A stretch of 41,781 nucleotides of DNA from Fibrobacter sp. GTDB taxonomy: Bacteria; Fibrobacterota; Fibrobacteria; Fibrobacterales; Fibrobacteraceae. The stretch lies in assembly GCA_017965445.1 (NCBI GenBank), contig JAGCPZ010000025.1:1-41781 (forward strand), written 5' to 3'. The translations under genes were made by a program, and so were the position numbers. Shown piece after piece: positions 1-8,480 of the stretch. Under the pieces are notes generated by a model that worked only from the letters and a program-made list of their open reading frames with translations, did not search any database and had not been told where the DNA came from. Position 1 is the stretch's first letter. The number at the start of each line of letters is the position of its first letter.

Positions 1-605
1 GCGTCGTTCGTCATAGCGCGCATGATAGGCGGCTGGATGAGCGGCACGAGAGCCATGTAGGTGTAAGCAGCAACGGCGATGGGGCCGATGAGGTGCTTAG
101 CAAGCTTGTTCGCAGTGAAGATGGACGTCGGACCGTCAGCACCACCGATGATACCGATGGAAGCTGCTTCACCGAGCGTAAAGCCACCGAGAGCGACAGC
201 TGCAAACATGGTCATGAACACGCCAAACTGTGCGCCACCACCGAGGATGAGCGTACGCGGATTAGCGATAAGCGGTCCAAAGTCCGTCATGGCACCCACG
301 CCCAAGAAGATGATGGGCGGGAAGAGTTCCAGATGGATACCCTGGCTGATGTAGTAGTAGAGACCGCCAGTCGGGCTGAACATACCTTCGATGCTCCAGC
401 CACCGTCGTAGAACGCGACGGACGGGATGTTCACCGCAAGTGCACCGATAGCAATCGGCAAGAGCAGAAGCGGCTCGTATTTTTTGACAATCGCAAGGAA
501 CATCAACACGAAGCTCACGATCCACATGATTACCATCGGGAGGGTAATCTGCGCGAATCCTGTGCTCGAGGCGAAGTCCGCGACTGAGTTAATAATTCCA
601 CTCAT
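1..605 (-). CDS. Sodium-translocating decarboxylase beta subunit (OadB/MmdB/GcdB family), 3' part outside window
   Basis: Partial gene: the ATG at 605 opens a frame of 201 codons that runs off the left edge. The translation is highly hydrophobic and has the family signature [11 protein letters not shown] at about residues 151-161; its Asp (about D157) lies in the Na+/carboxybiotin site of oxaloacetate, methylmalonyl-CoA and glutaconyl-CoA decarboxylases. This integral inner-membrane subunit decarboxylates carboxybiotin and exports Na+. A GAGG Shine-Dalgarno lies 9 bases before the ATG. It is the third gene of a minus-strand operon behind the OadG-like subunit and the biotin carrier (14 bp gap). 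The family is certain; the substrate cannot be told because the carboxyltransferase (alpha) subunit is not in the window. Confidence 0.95.
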   Translation of the reverse strand, partial: MSGIINSVADFASSTGFAQITLPMVIMWIVSFVLMFLAIVKKYEPLLLLPIAIGALAVNIPSVAFYDGGWSIEGMFSPTGGLYYYISQGIHLELFPPIIFLGVGAMTDFGPLIANPRTLILGGGAQFGVFMTMFAAVALGGFTLGEAASIGIIGGADGPTSIFTANKLAKHLIGPIAVAAYTYMALVPLIQPPIMRAMTND

Positions 606-619
606 TGACTTTTACCTCA

Positions 620-982
620 TTAGGCAATGGTCATCAAGACCTGGCCATCAGTAACAGTGTCGGTTTCCTTGACGGAGATGGAGTTCACAGTGCCTGCGCA
701 CGGAGCGACGACCGGGTTTTCCATCTTGAGGGCTTCGATGATAGCCACTTCCTGGTTGGCTTCAACCTTATCGCCAACCTTGACCTTCAGCTTGAACACA
801 GAACCGGCGAGCGGGCACTTCACTTCGGTACCACCAGCAGCGGCCGGAGCTGCGGCAGGAGCCGGAGCGGCAGCGGGTGCGGCAACCGGAGCAGCAGGAG
901 CTGCGGCAACGGCGGAATCAAGAACTTCTACTTCGACGTCGTAGGTCTTGCCTTCGAAACTGATACGGACTGTTTTCTTCAT
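620..982 (-). CDS. Biotin carrier subunit of sodium-pump decarboxylase
   Basis: A 120-residue protein with a short N-terminal segment, an Ala/Pro-rich flexible linker at about residues 24-50, and a C-terminal biotinyl domain at 51-120. The biotinylation motif EALKMEN places the biotin on Lys86; EALKM replaces the usual EAMKM, which is tolerated in the family. The swinging linker carries carboxybiotin from the carboxyltransferase to the membrane beta subunit. It sits between the OadG-like gene (48 bp upstream) and the beta subunit (14 bp downstream). The order delta/biotin carrier/beta matches the mmdD-mmdC-mmdB order of methylmalonyl-CoA decarboxylases, which favours but does not prove that specificity. 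Confidence 0.95.
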   Translation of the reverse strand: MKKTVRISFEGKTYDVEVEVLDSAVAAAPAAPVAAPAAAPAPAAAPAAAGGTEVKCPLAGSVFKLKVKVGDKVEANQEVAIIEALKMENPVVAPCAGTVNSISVKETDTVTDGQVLMTIA

Positions 983-1030
983 TTTGATTTTTCCTGGCTA
1001 TAAAGCCTGTTAAGTTTTAAAAGTTGTACC

Positions 1031-1864
1031 TTACTTGACGATCGTCCAAGCAGGAGAGTTAATGTTTCTGTAAGCGGTCACGCGGCAGGGCTGACCAAGA
1101 GCCTGCGTTGCAGCAGCTGTCGCAATCACGAGGAACTGTTCGTTTGTCAGTCCCGGATGTTCTTCGAGGGCGGCGACGGCGGCAATGCCGAGGAACGCCT
1201 GGAGCTGCTTGTTGGTGAATCCCGGATGGATGCTCTTTGCATTCGGATCCCAATCGCAGTGTGCAGGAGCACGAACCGCGGGGGCCGGAGCGGCAGCAGC
1301 AGGAGCGGCCTTCTTAGCAGGAGCAGGGGCCTTGATCTTGTCCAAGCCGAGCTTCTTCATGACAAAGCTCATGAGCGTGCAGAGGACGAGAAGGCCGATG
1401 ATCACGGACATCACGACGATGAGACCGGTGGCCTGGAATTCGACGAGCTTGCCAAGAGTGAACTTCTGAACTTCGCCATTGCACTTGCCACCTTCCATCT
1501 TGCCATGGCAGTATTCGCTGCCGAGCTTAGCCTTTGCAATCGGAAGCACGGCCGTACCGTTAGCATTTTCGACGGAGTCACGGATATCGCGGGCGCGAAC
1601 GGACTGTTCATAAGTCTTATAAAGAATGGAATAGCCACCACCGTGAGTTTCCACAATCTGGAAAACAGTAGATTCATCCATCCACTTGAGCTGTTCCTTG
1701 ATCGGAGCGGCAATGGAGTCCGGCATCAGAGCAATCTGCTCGTCAAAACGGCCAACCTTTGCAGCCTTGGAAGCAGCAGGTTGAGCTACAAAATCAGACG
1801 CGAAGGCACCGGAAACCGTTGTCACCGCGGCAAAAATCATAGCTTTCTTGAGTGTATCATTCAT
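1031..1864 (-). CDS. OadG-family (gamma/delta) decarboxylase subunit with periplasmic extension
   Basis: A 277-residue protein. One strong membrane segment at about 145-169 is followed by a basic stretch, an Ala/Pro/Lys-rich linker (178-200) and a C-terminal part containing two HPG(F/L)TN copies and ending in CRVTAYR plus a short tail, as in OadG/MmdD subunits that tether the carrier and alpha subunits to the membrane. Ordinary family members begin almost at the membrane helix. Here about 140 residues precede it: a signal-peptide-like start (residues 1-22) and a probably periplasmic domain with Cys119 and Cys128. First gene of the operon; a TATATT element lies 56 bases upstream. Family assignment is good; the extension is of unknown function. 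Confidence 0.85.
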   Translation of the reverse strand: MNDTLKKAMIFAAVTTVSGAFASDFVAQPAASKAAKVGRFDEQIALMPDSIAAPIKEQLKWMDESTVFQIVETHGGGYSILYKTYEQSVRARDIRDSVENANGTAVLPIAKAKLGSEYCHGKMEGGKCNGEVQKFTLGKLVEFQATGLIVVMSVIIGLLVLCTLMSFVMKKLGLDKIKAPAPAKKAAPAAAAPAPAVRAPAHCDWDPNAKSIHPGFTNKQLQAFLGIAAVAALEEHPGLTNEQFLVIATAAATQALGQPCRVTAYRNINSPAWTIVK

Positions 1865-1920
1865 ATCGGAATGCGTCCATGTTTATTAAGTGAACTGTTT
1901 GATAAAAATCAACGCGCGAG

Positions 1921-1926
1921 AATATA
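1921..1926 (-). promoter_or_regulatory. Candidate -10 element TATATT for decarboxylase operon
   Basis: On the minus strand the sequence reads TTGCTATATT, 56 bases before the ATG at 1864. It matches the TA(T/C)ATT element found ahead of many genes in this window. No convincing -35 was recognised. Confidence 0.45.
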
Positions 1927-1945
1927 GCAATTTTAGGGAGTGGTT

Positions 1946-2050
1946 AGACGAAAGACGATAGACGAAAGACGATAGATTAAAGCAAAAGACGAAAGATTGC
2001 CCTATTCTTTCGTCTATCGTCTGTAGGACCGAAGGTCCGTTCTTTCGTCT
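1946..2050. repeat. AGACGA-type dispersed intergenic element with hairpin (copy A)
   Basis: The left arm (1946-1975) is tandem AGACGAA/AGACGAT units. A perfect 17-bp inverted repeat pairs 1953-1969 with 2006-2022. The right arm leads into GTA, the hairpin GGACC-GAA-GGTCC (2026-2038) and GTTCTTTCGTCT. The element fills most of the gap and ends 2 bp beyond the stop codon of the minus-strand lipoprotein gene at 2053. Related copies lie at 20546-20590 and 38951-39040. Confidence 0.85.
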
Positions 2051-2052
2051 AA

Positions 2053-4392
2053 TTACATCGTCATCGTGCCGGAACTGAGGCCACGCACCGGCACATAGCG
2101 GATAGAACCGTCGGTGCCCATGATAATGGCGACACCAGCGAGATAATTGATCCACTGTTTCGTATCGAAATAACGCAGGTTCACCTTGCCTTCCGTGCAA
2201 TATACCGCCAGCGGGACAACAAGCATGTCATGAGAAATCCACACGGCCACCTTATTGACCTTTTCGAACCGCGGCTTTACGACCTCGGTTATAAATTCTT
2301 CGCCACGGGACTTTAACGGGTAGAACGCATCGGTGTAGCTTCCTTTGTACGCATAGGCCGAAGTGACCACCCAGCCGCCACCATCGGAATTCTTGTAGTT
2401 CTCGAACTTCGATTCGTCCTTTTCGAACCACGCGCCGTCCAAATCCGGAATCGTATCGCTCGCAAAATTTGCAATTCCTGCACCCGTCGCCACGTTCTCG
2501 CAAGTCTCATAGCTACGCGTATAAGTCGAATTCGCAAAGTAAACATCTTCGCCCTTGAACTTCGCGCCAACAGATTGGGATTGTTTCTTTCCATTGTCGG
2601 TCAAATGCCCGTTCTTCCCGGTATCATCCGTGCGTTCAGCATGCCGCAAGATAAAGATGACCTTTTCGCCCGCCGCAATATTCTTCAAGACATCGCTGAC
2701 ATCATCAAAATCAAGAATTTCACCCGGCAGAGGTTCACGCCAGCTTCTCTTGCTTTGGTCGTAAATATAGGACTTATCCTGATTAATTTTTCCATTCTTA
2801 ATTTGTCCGTCATACTCACCCACACCTAGGCCATACGTATCCTTTTCGAGATCCGTCGCCACACGCCAAGCCCCGATAGACTTGTCGCAAATAAAGCGAA
2901 TACGCGGACCATCTGGTTGTTCGTAGTACGAAACAAAATACTCGCTCTGACTATTGCCCACATGCTTCACCTGTCCGGCATTCATCGAGCCGCAAGTTTC
3001 AAAGTTATGCACATTTGTCCAGAAAGCACGCACATACTTTTCAAAATTAGGAACTTCACCAAGATTCCAGTGCTCCATATTACTGCGTATTTTGGCAAGC
3101 CCGCCCTCCGTATCCAACTTTAATACTTTATCCGCAAGTTTCGCCTTGGAAGAATTGTCGCCCCAGTTGCCATCGCCTCGAATATCGTCGGCAATAAAGT
3201 TCGCAGACCTTAGTATGTCGCTTGCCGAGCCGTAACTCTGCATCATGACAGAGACCGCCAAGAGCGCAGCACTGTAGTCGTCGGAGCCAAACAAGCTAAT
3301 ATCTTCGGCAGCCTTACTCGAGGTCGCAGTCGTCTGACCTCCGCGGTTCCAGCCACCAAATCCGCCAGTAGAACCGCCAAGACTAATGCCAAAGGACGAA
3401 AGCACGTCGCTCAGCGCACGCCCGCTCTGGCTCCCAATCGGCTGGTTGTTGCCCGAGTCTTCAACAAGTTTCAAGACACGCGGAGCCGCCATGTGCGTAA
3501 GCATGTTCACGTTGAACGAATCGCGCTTCGACAAATCGACAACCGCATTGAGCTTCAAAAGCGACGACGAACGAACGCCCGTCAACTCATCCATGTAATA
3601 ACCGTTCGCCTCGACCTTTACATAAGGCGATACAAGATTCAAGTTTTCAAAAGCAAACGACCCATCTGCAGACGCAATGCACGTTTCGTGCGTTCTTCTA
3701 GTTTCTGCAAGGCGCTTCAAGCTGTCCAGTTCAGTAATCTTTACGGACGCACCGGCATGGAACGGCCCCTTCTGCGCAATGCCAGAAAAACGAACGCCAG
3801 CCCTGCGGTATTCGCTCGCAGTCTCGGACGTATCCGCCTCTTCGGCATATACAACTCTTCTCGCTCGAATTAAATTCAAGTTACCGTCACTGCACTGGAT
3901 TTCCGAACTGCTAGGAACAAACTCGCCCCATTTACCCGAGGTACAGTAATACAGTACACCTGCAAGCGTATAAGTTTTGCCTTCATAGGACGCATCACAA
4001 GTGGGAAGCGTGTCAACCCGAACAACAGGAGTCGTACCGGAAGAGCTGGAACCCTTTGCAACCTGAACGGTATCCTGAGTTCCATTCCGAGCGGAACTGG
4101 AAGAACGGCGATGCCACCATGACGCGGAACTGCTCGACGAGCCTACTGACGAATTATTGGATGAACCGTTCGATGAATTATTTGACGAGTGACCCGACGA
4201 AGAGCTCCTCTTATGATGGTCCTTCGAATCCTCATTTGAAGAAGAACCATCATTCGGGTTTTCTTTGGAATCAACACTGTTATTTTCTGAAATCGCCTCG
4301 CAATCATCGCCTTCGCAGGGAACAGAGCCATAACGGACAGAATCGCAAGCAGTCCACAACAAAGCCGATAAAAGGAGTATCCAAACCCGCAT
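2053..4392 (-). CDS. Lipoprotein with Ser-rich linker and C-terminal histidine-phosphatase-like domain (paralog 2)
   Basis: A 779-residue protein. The signal LLLSALLWTAC makes Cys16 the lipid-anchor residue. A long Ser/Asn-rich linker (about 50-120) follows, then a small Cys-bounded segment CDASYEGKTYTLAGVLYYC (132-150), a domain beginning GIAQKGPFHAGASVKITELD (204-223) that includes NVNMLTH (294-300), a helical region, and a histidine-phosphatase fold from about 570. The phosphatase part has the RHAER motif (His584) with TDNGKKQ, and a second His at 721 (ISHD), the usual two-His arrangement. It lies 20 bp behind a paralog on the same strand. The protein is presumably surface or periplasmic; substrate unknown. 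The SH-D context differs from classical enzymes, so activity is unproven. Confidence 0.85.
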   Translation of the reverse strand: MRVWILLLSALLWTACDSVRYGSVPCEGDDCEAISENNSVDSKENPNDGSSSNEDSKDHHKRSSSSGHSSNNSSNGSSNNSSVGSSSSSASWWHRRSSSSARNGTQDTVQVAKGSSSSGTTPVVRVDTLPTCDASYEGKTYTLAGVLYYCTSGKWGEFVPSSSEIQCSDGNLNLIRARRVVYAEEADTSETASEYRRAGVRFSGIAQKGPFHAGASVKITELDSLKRLAETRRTHETCIASADGSFAFENLNLVSPYVKVEANGYYMDELTGVRSSSLLKLNAVVDLSKRDSFNVNMLTHMAAPRVLKLVEDSGNNQPIGSQSGRALSDVLSSFGISLGGSTGGFGGWNRGGQTTATSSKAAEDISLFGSDDYSAALLAVSVMMQSYGSASDILRSANFIADDIRGDGNWGDNSSKAKLADKVLKLDTEGGLAKIRSNMEHWNLGEVPNFEKYVRAFWTNVHNFETCGSMNAGQVKHVGNSQSEYFVSYYEQPDGPRIRFICDKSIGAWRVATDLEKDTYGLGVGEYDGQIKNGKINQDKSYIYDQSKRSWREPLPGEILDFDDVSDVLKNIAAGEKVIFILRHAERTDDTGKNGHLTDNGKKQSQSVGAKFKGEDVYFANSTYTRSYETCENVATGAGIANFASDTIPDLDGAWFEKDESKFENYKNSDGGGWVVTSAYAYKGSYTDAFYPLKSRGEEFITEVVKPRFEKVNKVAVWISHDMLVVPLAVYCTEGKVNLRYFDTKQWINYLAGVAIIMGTDGSIRYVPVRGLSSGTMTM

Positions 4393-4412
4393 AGGTTTGA
4401 AGTTAGTAATTT

Positions 4413-6431
4413 CTAGTCCGCAAACCCAGACTTAAGACCGCGAACAGCCACATATCGACGATTTCCGGCCTTATCGATGATAATTGCGACTCCAGCGAGG
4501 TAATTAATCCACTTACCGCCGTCATATTTCTTCAATTCTATCTTCAAATTCGAGCAATAAGCCACCAACGGCACCATCAACTTGTCGTGCGAACTCAAGA
4601 GAACAAATTTTTCCTTGGTGTATTTTTTCACCAGAACGTCCTCGATGAGTTCCACGGATCGTTCCGCAAGGTTGTAGTACGCAGCATCGGCTCCAGTCGA
4701 ATAAGCCCCCGTATAAGCGTACTTGGAAGTCACTTCCCAGCCGCCACCGCATTCGTTCTTGGCCTTTTCAACAGCATCGTTATTCTTGTTGTACCAATCA
4801 TCGTTCAACTGCGGAATTGTGTCGCGCTTGTCATAAGCCTGTCCGCGCCCCTTGGCGATGGACTCCACCGTCTGGTGGGCACGAACAAACTCAGAAGCTC
4901 CCAAGACAAAGTCTTCCTTAAACTTTGTCAACCTCGCACCGACTTCTTCGGACTGTTTTTTTCCGTTATCGGTAAGCGTGCCGCCCTTGCTCGTGTCGTC
5001 ACCGCGTTCGGCATGCCGCAATACGAAAATCACGCGTTCATCGCTCTTGATGCTTTCATAGACATCCTGGATATCGACAAACACGGTTGCAGCGGAATTA
5101 ATAACAAAGTATCTATCCTTTTCAACAGCCGTAGCCTTACGCCAAGCCTTTTTCGAACCGTCATAAGTCAAGAACTCGCCCGTAAACGCACCGCGACGAA
5201 CTTCGCCGTCCTTCGCCGGTGTCGCATCGCCCATAAAGTCCTTCAAACTGTCAGGGATTGCAGTCCAGCCCTTCTGTTCATTACAGACAAAGCGTTCCTT
5301 GGACTTCGAAACATCATCGTATTTTGCAGCATAGAACTTGCTAGACCTGTTCTTTACAAAGAAAACATCACCGTCCGCACCCGCATCGCACTCGGGGAAT
5401 TCCAGTTCCGCCAAGTAGAAGTTCTTGAGGTACTTTTCAAATTCGGCAACTTTGCCCATACGCTTTTCCAGCGTCTTGCGAATCGAGGCAAAGCCATCCT
5501 TGAGATCCGTATCAAGCGCCCAGTCCGCAATCGACAAACGAGCGGAGGCATCGTCCCACTTGCCATCCTTGCGCACATCGGCTAGAACCGCCTTGAAGAA
5601 TTTCGCAAAGTCACCATCGGCGCCCGCTTGCAACAAGACCGTCGATGCCAGAAGCGCCGCACCCGATTCGCTGATATCCGAAACATGAATCGTCTCGGTC
5701 AAGTCGAAATCAATCGATTCCAAATGGAACATGTTCCATACATCGGCAGTCGCTTCAATCTTGGCAGCATCATACGAAAGATTCTTGTCGTCGCCTAAAA
5801 TATCTAGAGTACGCCCCGCCTCAAGCGTGGTCAGCAAGTTTATGTTGAACACATCACCAGAAGTCGCATCGCCCAAAGCCGTAAGCGAAACAGATGATGA
5901 TTTTTCATCTACAACACTCTCGATTTTTCCATCAACGAAAAACAAAACATACGGAGAAGACAAATTAATTTTCTCTATTTCGTAAGCGCCATCCTTATCG
6001 ATATCGCCCGAAAAAGAAATCTTGGTTTTTGCGTATCCGTCCTCGGAATCCAGTTGAAACACTTCAACCTGAGCCCCCTTAGAAAATTCGTCCAAGGCAA
6101 CAACACCCGAAACAGCTCCGTTTACGAGAACATAGACAATGTCCAGCCCCTCCTCAGGAGGTTCGATTTCTTTCAATGAACTCGAAGAAGATTTTTCAAC
6201 TGCCGAGCCGCCACCCTTAACGCTGCTCGACGAAGACCTCTGTTTTGAGTCCGCATTTGACGAAGACGAGACCTCATTTGCATTGGACAATTCGCTATTG
6301 AAACTCGATCTGTCCGGACCACTTGAAGAATCGTCACCGCACCCTACAAGGAATGCCGCGAGTAAAACAGAAAACAAAAGTTGGGAGCACAGTGCACGAC
6401 CCCTAAAAGCGTTCTGAGAAAAAATTCCCAT
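4413..6431 (-). CDS. Lipoprotein with Ser-rich linker and C-terminal histidine-phosphatase-like domain (paralog 1)
   Basis: A 672-residue protein with signal and lipobox LLAAFLVGC (Cys31), Ser-rich linker (about 33-90), a domain with NINLLTT at 196-202, a helical middle, and a C-terminal phosphatase-like domain: LRHAERGDDT (His473), LTDNGKKQSEEVGA (about 486-499), a second His at 615 (SSHD), and the shared ending KWINYLAGVAII plus YVAVRGL. It aligns end to end with the gene 20 bp downstream, so the pair arose by tandem duplication; the linkers differ in length and composition. GAGG lies about 11 bases before the ATG and a TATATT element about 54 bases before it. The function is unknown beyond the phosphatase-fold inference. 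Confidence 0.85.
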   Translation of the reverse strand: MGIFSQNAFRGRALCSQLLFSVLLAAFLVGCGDDSSSGPDRSSFNSELSNANEVSSSSNADSKQRSSSSSVKGGGSAVEKSSSSSLKEIEPPEEGLDIVYVLVNGAVSGVVALDEFSKGAQVEVFQLDSEDGYAKTKISFSGDIDKDGAYEIEKINLSSPYVLFFVDGKIESVVDEKSSSVSLTALGDATSGDVFNINLLTTLEAGRTLDILGDDKNLSYDAAKIEATADVWNMFHLESIDFDLTETIHVSDISESGAALLASTVLLQAGADGDFAKFFKAVLADVRKDGKWDDASARLSIADWALDTDLKDGFASIRKTLEKRMGKVAEFEKYLKNFYLAELEFPECDAGADGDVFFVKNRSSKFYAAKYDDVSKSKERFVCNEQKGWTAIPDSLKDFMGDATPAKDGEVRRGAFTGEFLTYDGSKKAWRKATAVEKDRYFVINSAATVFVDIQDVYESIKSDERVIFVLRHAERGDDTSKGGTLTDNGKKQSEEVGARLTKFKEDFVLGASEFVRAHQTVESIAKGRGQAYDKRDTIPQLNDDWYNKNNDAVEKAKNECGGGWEVTSKYAYTGAYSTGADAAYYNLAERSVELIEDVLVKKYTKEKFVLLSSHDKLMVPLVAYCSNLKIELKKYDGGKWINYLAGVAIIIDKAGNRRYVAVRGLKSGFAD

Positions 6432-6485
6432 AAAGAGATGCCCTCGTCATCAAATTCTAGCCACACTTAAACATCCCGTAACAAA

Positions 6486-6491
6486 AATATA
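6486..6491 (-). promoter_or_regulatory. Candidate -10 element TATATT for the lipoprotein pair
   Basis: The minus strand reads TTATATTTTTG, 54 bases ahead of the ATG at 6431, inside the 117-bp gap that separates this operon from the CoA-transferase gene. It matches the window-wide TA(T/C)ATT pattern. Confidence 0.4.
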
Positions 6492-6548
6492 ATTATTACA
6501 GGATTTGGGCAACTGCGACAAGGAATAAATTAAGCAAATACGGTATAA

Positions 6549-8036
6549 TTACAGCATCTTGCCCGTTTCCAAAAAACGGGTATGCATCTCGAACGCACGA
6601 GAAAGAGCTAGCGGCAAGTGAATTCCCTTCGCATGCTTGAGGCCATATTCCAGAACATCCGTGAGTTCGTCGCGGTAATCCGGGTGGGCGCAGTTCTTGA
6701 TAATCAGGCGGGCGCGTTCTTCGACCGGCAAACCGCGAAGGTCAGCAAGCCCCTGCTCCGTCACAAAAATCTGCGTATCGTGATCGGTATGATCGACATG
6801 GCTCACGTAGGGTACGACGCTCGAAATAGCACCGCCCTTCGCCACAGACGGCGTGAGGAAAAATCCGAGAGCGCAATTGCGTGCAAAGTCAGCAGAGCCA
6901 CCGATGCCGTTCATCATGGCCGAACCGCAGACAAGCGAACTGTTTACGTTTCCGAAAATATCAACTTCCAAAGCCGTATTCATGGAAATCACACCAAGAC
7001 GACGGATTACGTCAGGGCTGTTGCTCACTTCTTGTTGGCGAAGCACAAAATGCTTTTTCCAGGCCGCACTGTTTTCAACAAATTCTTTCTGCGCCGCCTG
7101 CGAAAGCGTGAGAGCCGTTCCCGAAGCAATGCCGAGCTTGCCTTTTTTGAGGAGCGGGAGCACGGCTTCCTGAATAACTTCGGTATAAAGGTCTATTTGA
7201 CCAAGGCGGTCATCATTTGCCATCGCGCAAAGCACCGCATTCGCCACCTTGCCCACGCCACTCTGGTAGGCTAGTCCCTTCGGTAGCCTTCCATGCGATT
7301 CTTCGAAGCGGATAAAGTCCAAAATGCGTTCGCCAATGTTCTTCGAAACTTCGTCGGGTTCCACAAACGGGGTCACTTCATCGTAGGCATCGTTTTCAAC
7401 AATCGCTATAACCTTATTCGGGTCGATGCGCACAAATTCATCACCAACACGGTCACCGGCACTGTAAATTGCAAGCGGCTTTGCATGCGGCGGGAGTTCT
7501 GGAAGTGCATTGTCGTGCACACCGATGCAACTGTCGCCCAGACGCGTATTCAGTTCCAGAATAATTTTCGGGGCCATTTCCAAATAGCAGACCGAATTTC
7601 CGCCCGACGTCGAAAGGCAAACGCGACCATCCGGCAAAATTGCAGAGACTTCGATAATCGCGACTGTCGGCGCAGGGACGGCCCCAGTACGCACAAGGTA
7701 GCCCATCTTGCCCAGGTGCGCATCGATGTAGTGAATACTGCCATCGTTAATCGCCTTGCGCAAGCTCGGATTGGACTGGTAAGGCATGCGGAGCGACATA
7801 GCCTTCGCTCGGGCAAGCGCGCCGTCGCAACTATCGCCCGTCGAAGCACCTGCAAACAACGTTACCTTGAATTCCTGGCCCGCTTCATGGAGCTTTTCTG
7901 CCCGTGCAGCAATCGCCAGTGGAACCGCCTTGGGGTATCCAGCCAAAGTAAATCCTGAAACCCCGAGAACATCGCCATTATGAATCATTTCGGCCGCTTC
8001 GGCGGCACTGCATTTTTTACCAGTAATCCAATTCAT
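6549..8036 (-). CDS. Acetyl-CoA hydrolase/transferase family (succinyl-CoA:acetate CoA-transferase-like)
   Basis: A 495-residue cytoplasmic enzyme taken from the ATG at 8036; an in-frame start at 8144 would overlap the divergent gene and adds 36 residues unlike the family. Recognisable family segments are GDVLGVSGFTLAGYPK near the N-terminus, SGVGKVANAV, YTEVIQEAVLPLLKKGK (its Glu is the probable acyl-glutamate residue by analogy with AarC-type enzymes), EVDIFGNVNSS and the C-terminal FVTEQGLADLRGL. The enzyme moves CoA between acetate and another acid, probably succinate or propionate. That would suit a succinate/acetate fermenter with a methylmalonyl-type decarboxylase nearby, but the acceptor is inferred. 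Only 27 bp separate its start from the divergent GtrA gene. Confidence 0.9.
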   Translation of the reverse strand: MNWITGKKCSAAEAAEMIHNGDVLGVSGFTLAGYPKAVPLAIAARAEKLHEAGQEFKVTLFAGASTGDSCDGALARAKAMSLRMPYQSNPSLRKAINDGSIHYIDAHLGKMGYLVRTGAVPAPTVAIIEVSAILPDGRVCLSTSGGNSVCYLEMAPKIILELNTRLGDSCIGVHDNALPELPPHAKPLAIYSAGDRVGDEFVRIDPNKVIAIVENDAYDEVTPFVEPDEVSKNIGERILDFIRFEESHGRLPKGLAYQSGVGKVANAVLCAMANDDRLGQIDLYTEVIQEAVLPLLKKGKLGIASGTALTLSQAAQKEFVENSAAWKKHFVLRQQEVSNSPDVIRRLGVISMNTALEVDIFGNVNSSLVCGSAMMNGIGGSADFARNCALGFFLTPSVAKGGAISSVVPYVSHVDHTDHDTQIFVTEQGLADLRGLPVEERARLIIKNCAHPDYRDELTDVLEYGLKHAKGIHLPLALSRAFEMHTRFLETGKML

Positions 8037-8042
8037 GGCGCA

Positions 8043-8057
8043 AAAAATAGTATTTTT
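8043..8057. promoter_or_regulatory. Near-symmetric element between two divergent starts
   Basis: AAAAATAGTATTTTT lies in the 27-bp gap between the ATG at 8036 (minus) and the GTG at 8064 (plus). It reads almost the same on both strands and could supply a -10 in each direction, giving transcripts with almost no leader. This is inference from sequence symmetry and spacing. Confidence 0.4.
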
Positions 8058-8063
8058 ACCGCC

Positions 8064-8480
8064 GTGAAACACTTCATCAAATACAATATCATCGGTGTAA
8101 TAAACACTTTGATTACACTTGCCACAGTCTGGATTCTGCACCAAGTCCTCGACTGGAACTTGGAGCTTTCGAACTTTTTGGGATTCGTCGCCGGCGGCAT
8201 CAACAGCTACATCATGAACCGCATCTGGAACTTCGAGAGTAAAAACAGGAAGCGCACTGAATTTGCACGCTTCGTCATCGTATTCCTCTGCTCATACGCG
8301 ATTAACCTGCTCGTTCTAGAATGGAGCGCCTATGTTCTCACAAATTGCACATGGTGCGCAGGCTTCACCGAATTCATTTCGAGATTCATGAAACCGACCT
8401 ATTTCGCAAACATCATCGCAAACGTCGTCTATGTGCTCGTAAGCTTTACACTTTACAAGAAATGGGTGTTTAGGCAATAG
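8064..8480 (+). CDS. GtrA-like family membrane protein
   Basis: A 138-residue protein with four predicted membrane helices and the GtrA features: FIKYNIIGVINTLI at the N-terminus, FLGFVAGGINSYIMNRIWNF in the first half, and a C-terminal FTLYKKWVFRQ. GtrA-like proteins are linked to translocating or modifying lipid-linked sugars for cell-surface polysaccharides. The start is set at GTG 8064 because this Val begins the conserved region and upstream codons (frame open from 7980) lie inside the divergent CoA-transferase gene. No Shine-Dalgarno is visible. No polysaccharide genes are adjacent, so its partner is unknown. Confidence 0.85.
   Translation: MKHFIKYNIIGVINTLITLATVWILHQVLDWNLELSNFLGFVAGGINSYIMNRIWNFESKNRKRTEFARFVIVFLCSYAINLLVLEWSAYVLTNCTWCAGFTEFISRFMKPTYFANIIANVVYVLVSFTLYKKWVFRQ

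Noticed and set aside
1946..2050. AGACGA inverted arms as ends of an insertion sequence
   Set aside because: No transposase frame lies between or near the arms, and no target-site duplication was seen; better treated as a small dispersed repeat.
8037..8144. N-terminal extension of the CoA-transferase to an ATG at 8144
   Set aside because: It would run through the divergent gtrA start and adds residues unlike the family; the ATG at 8036 gives the normal N-terminus.
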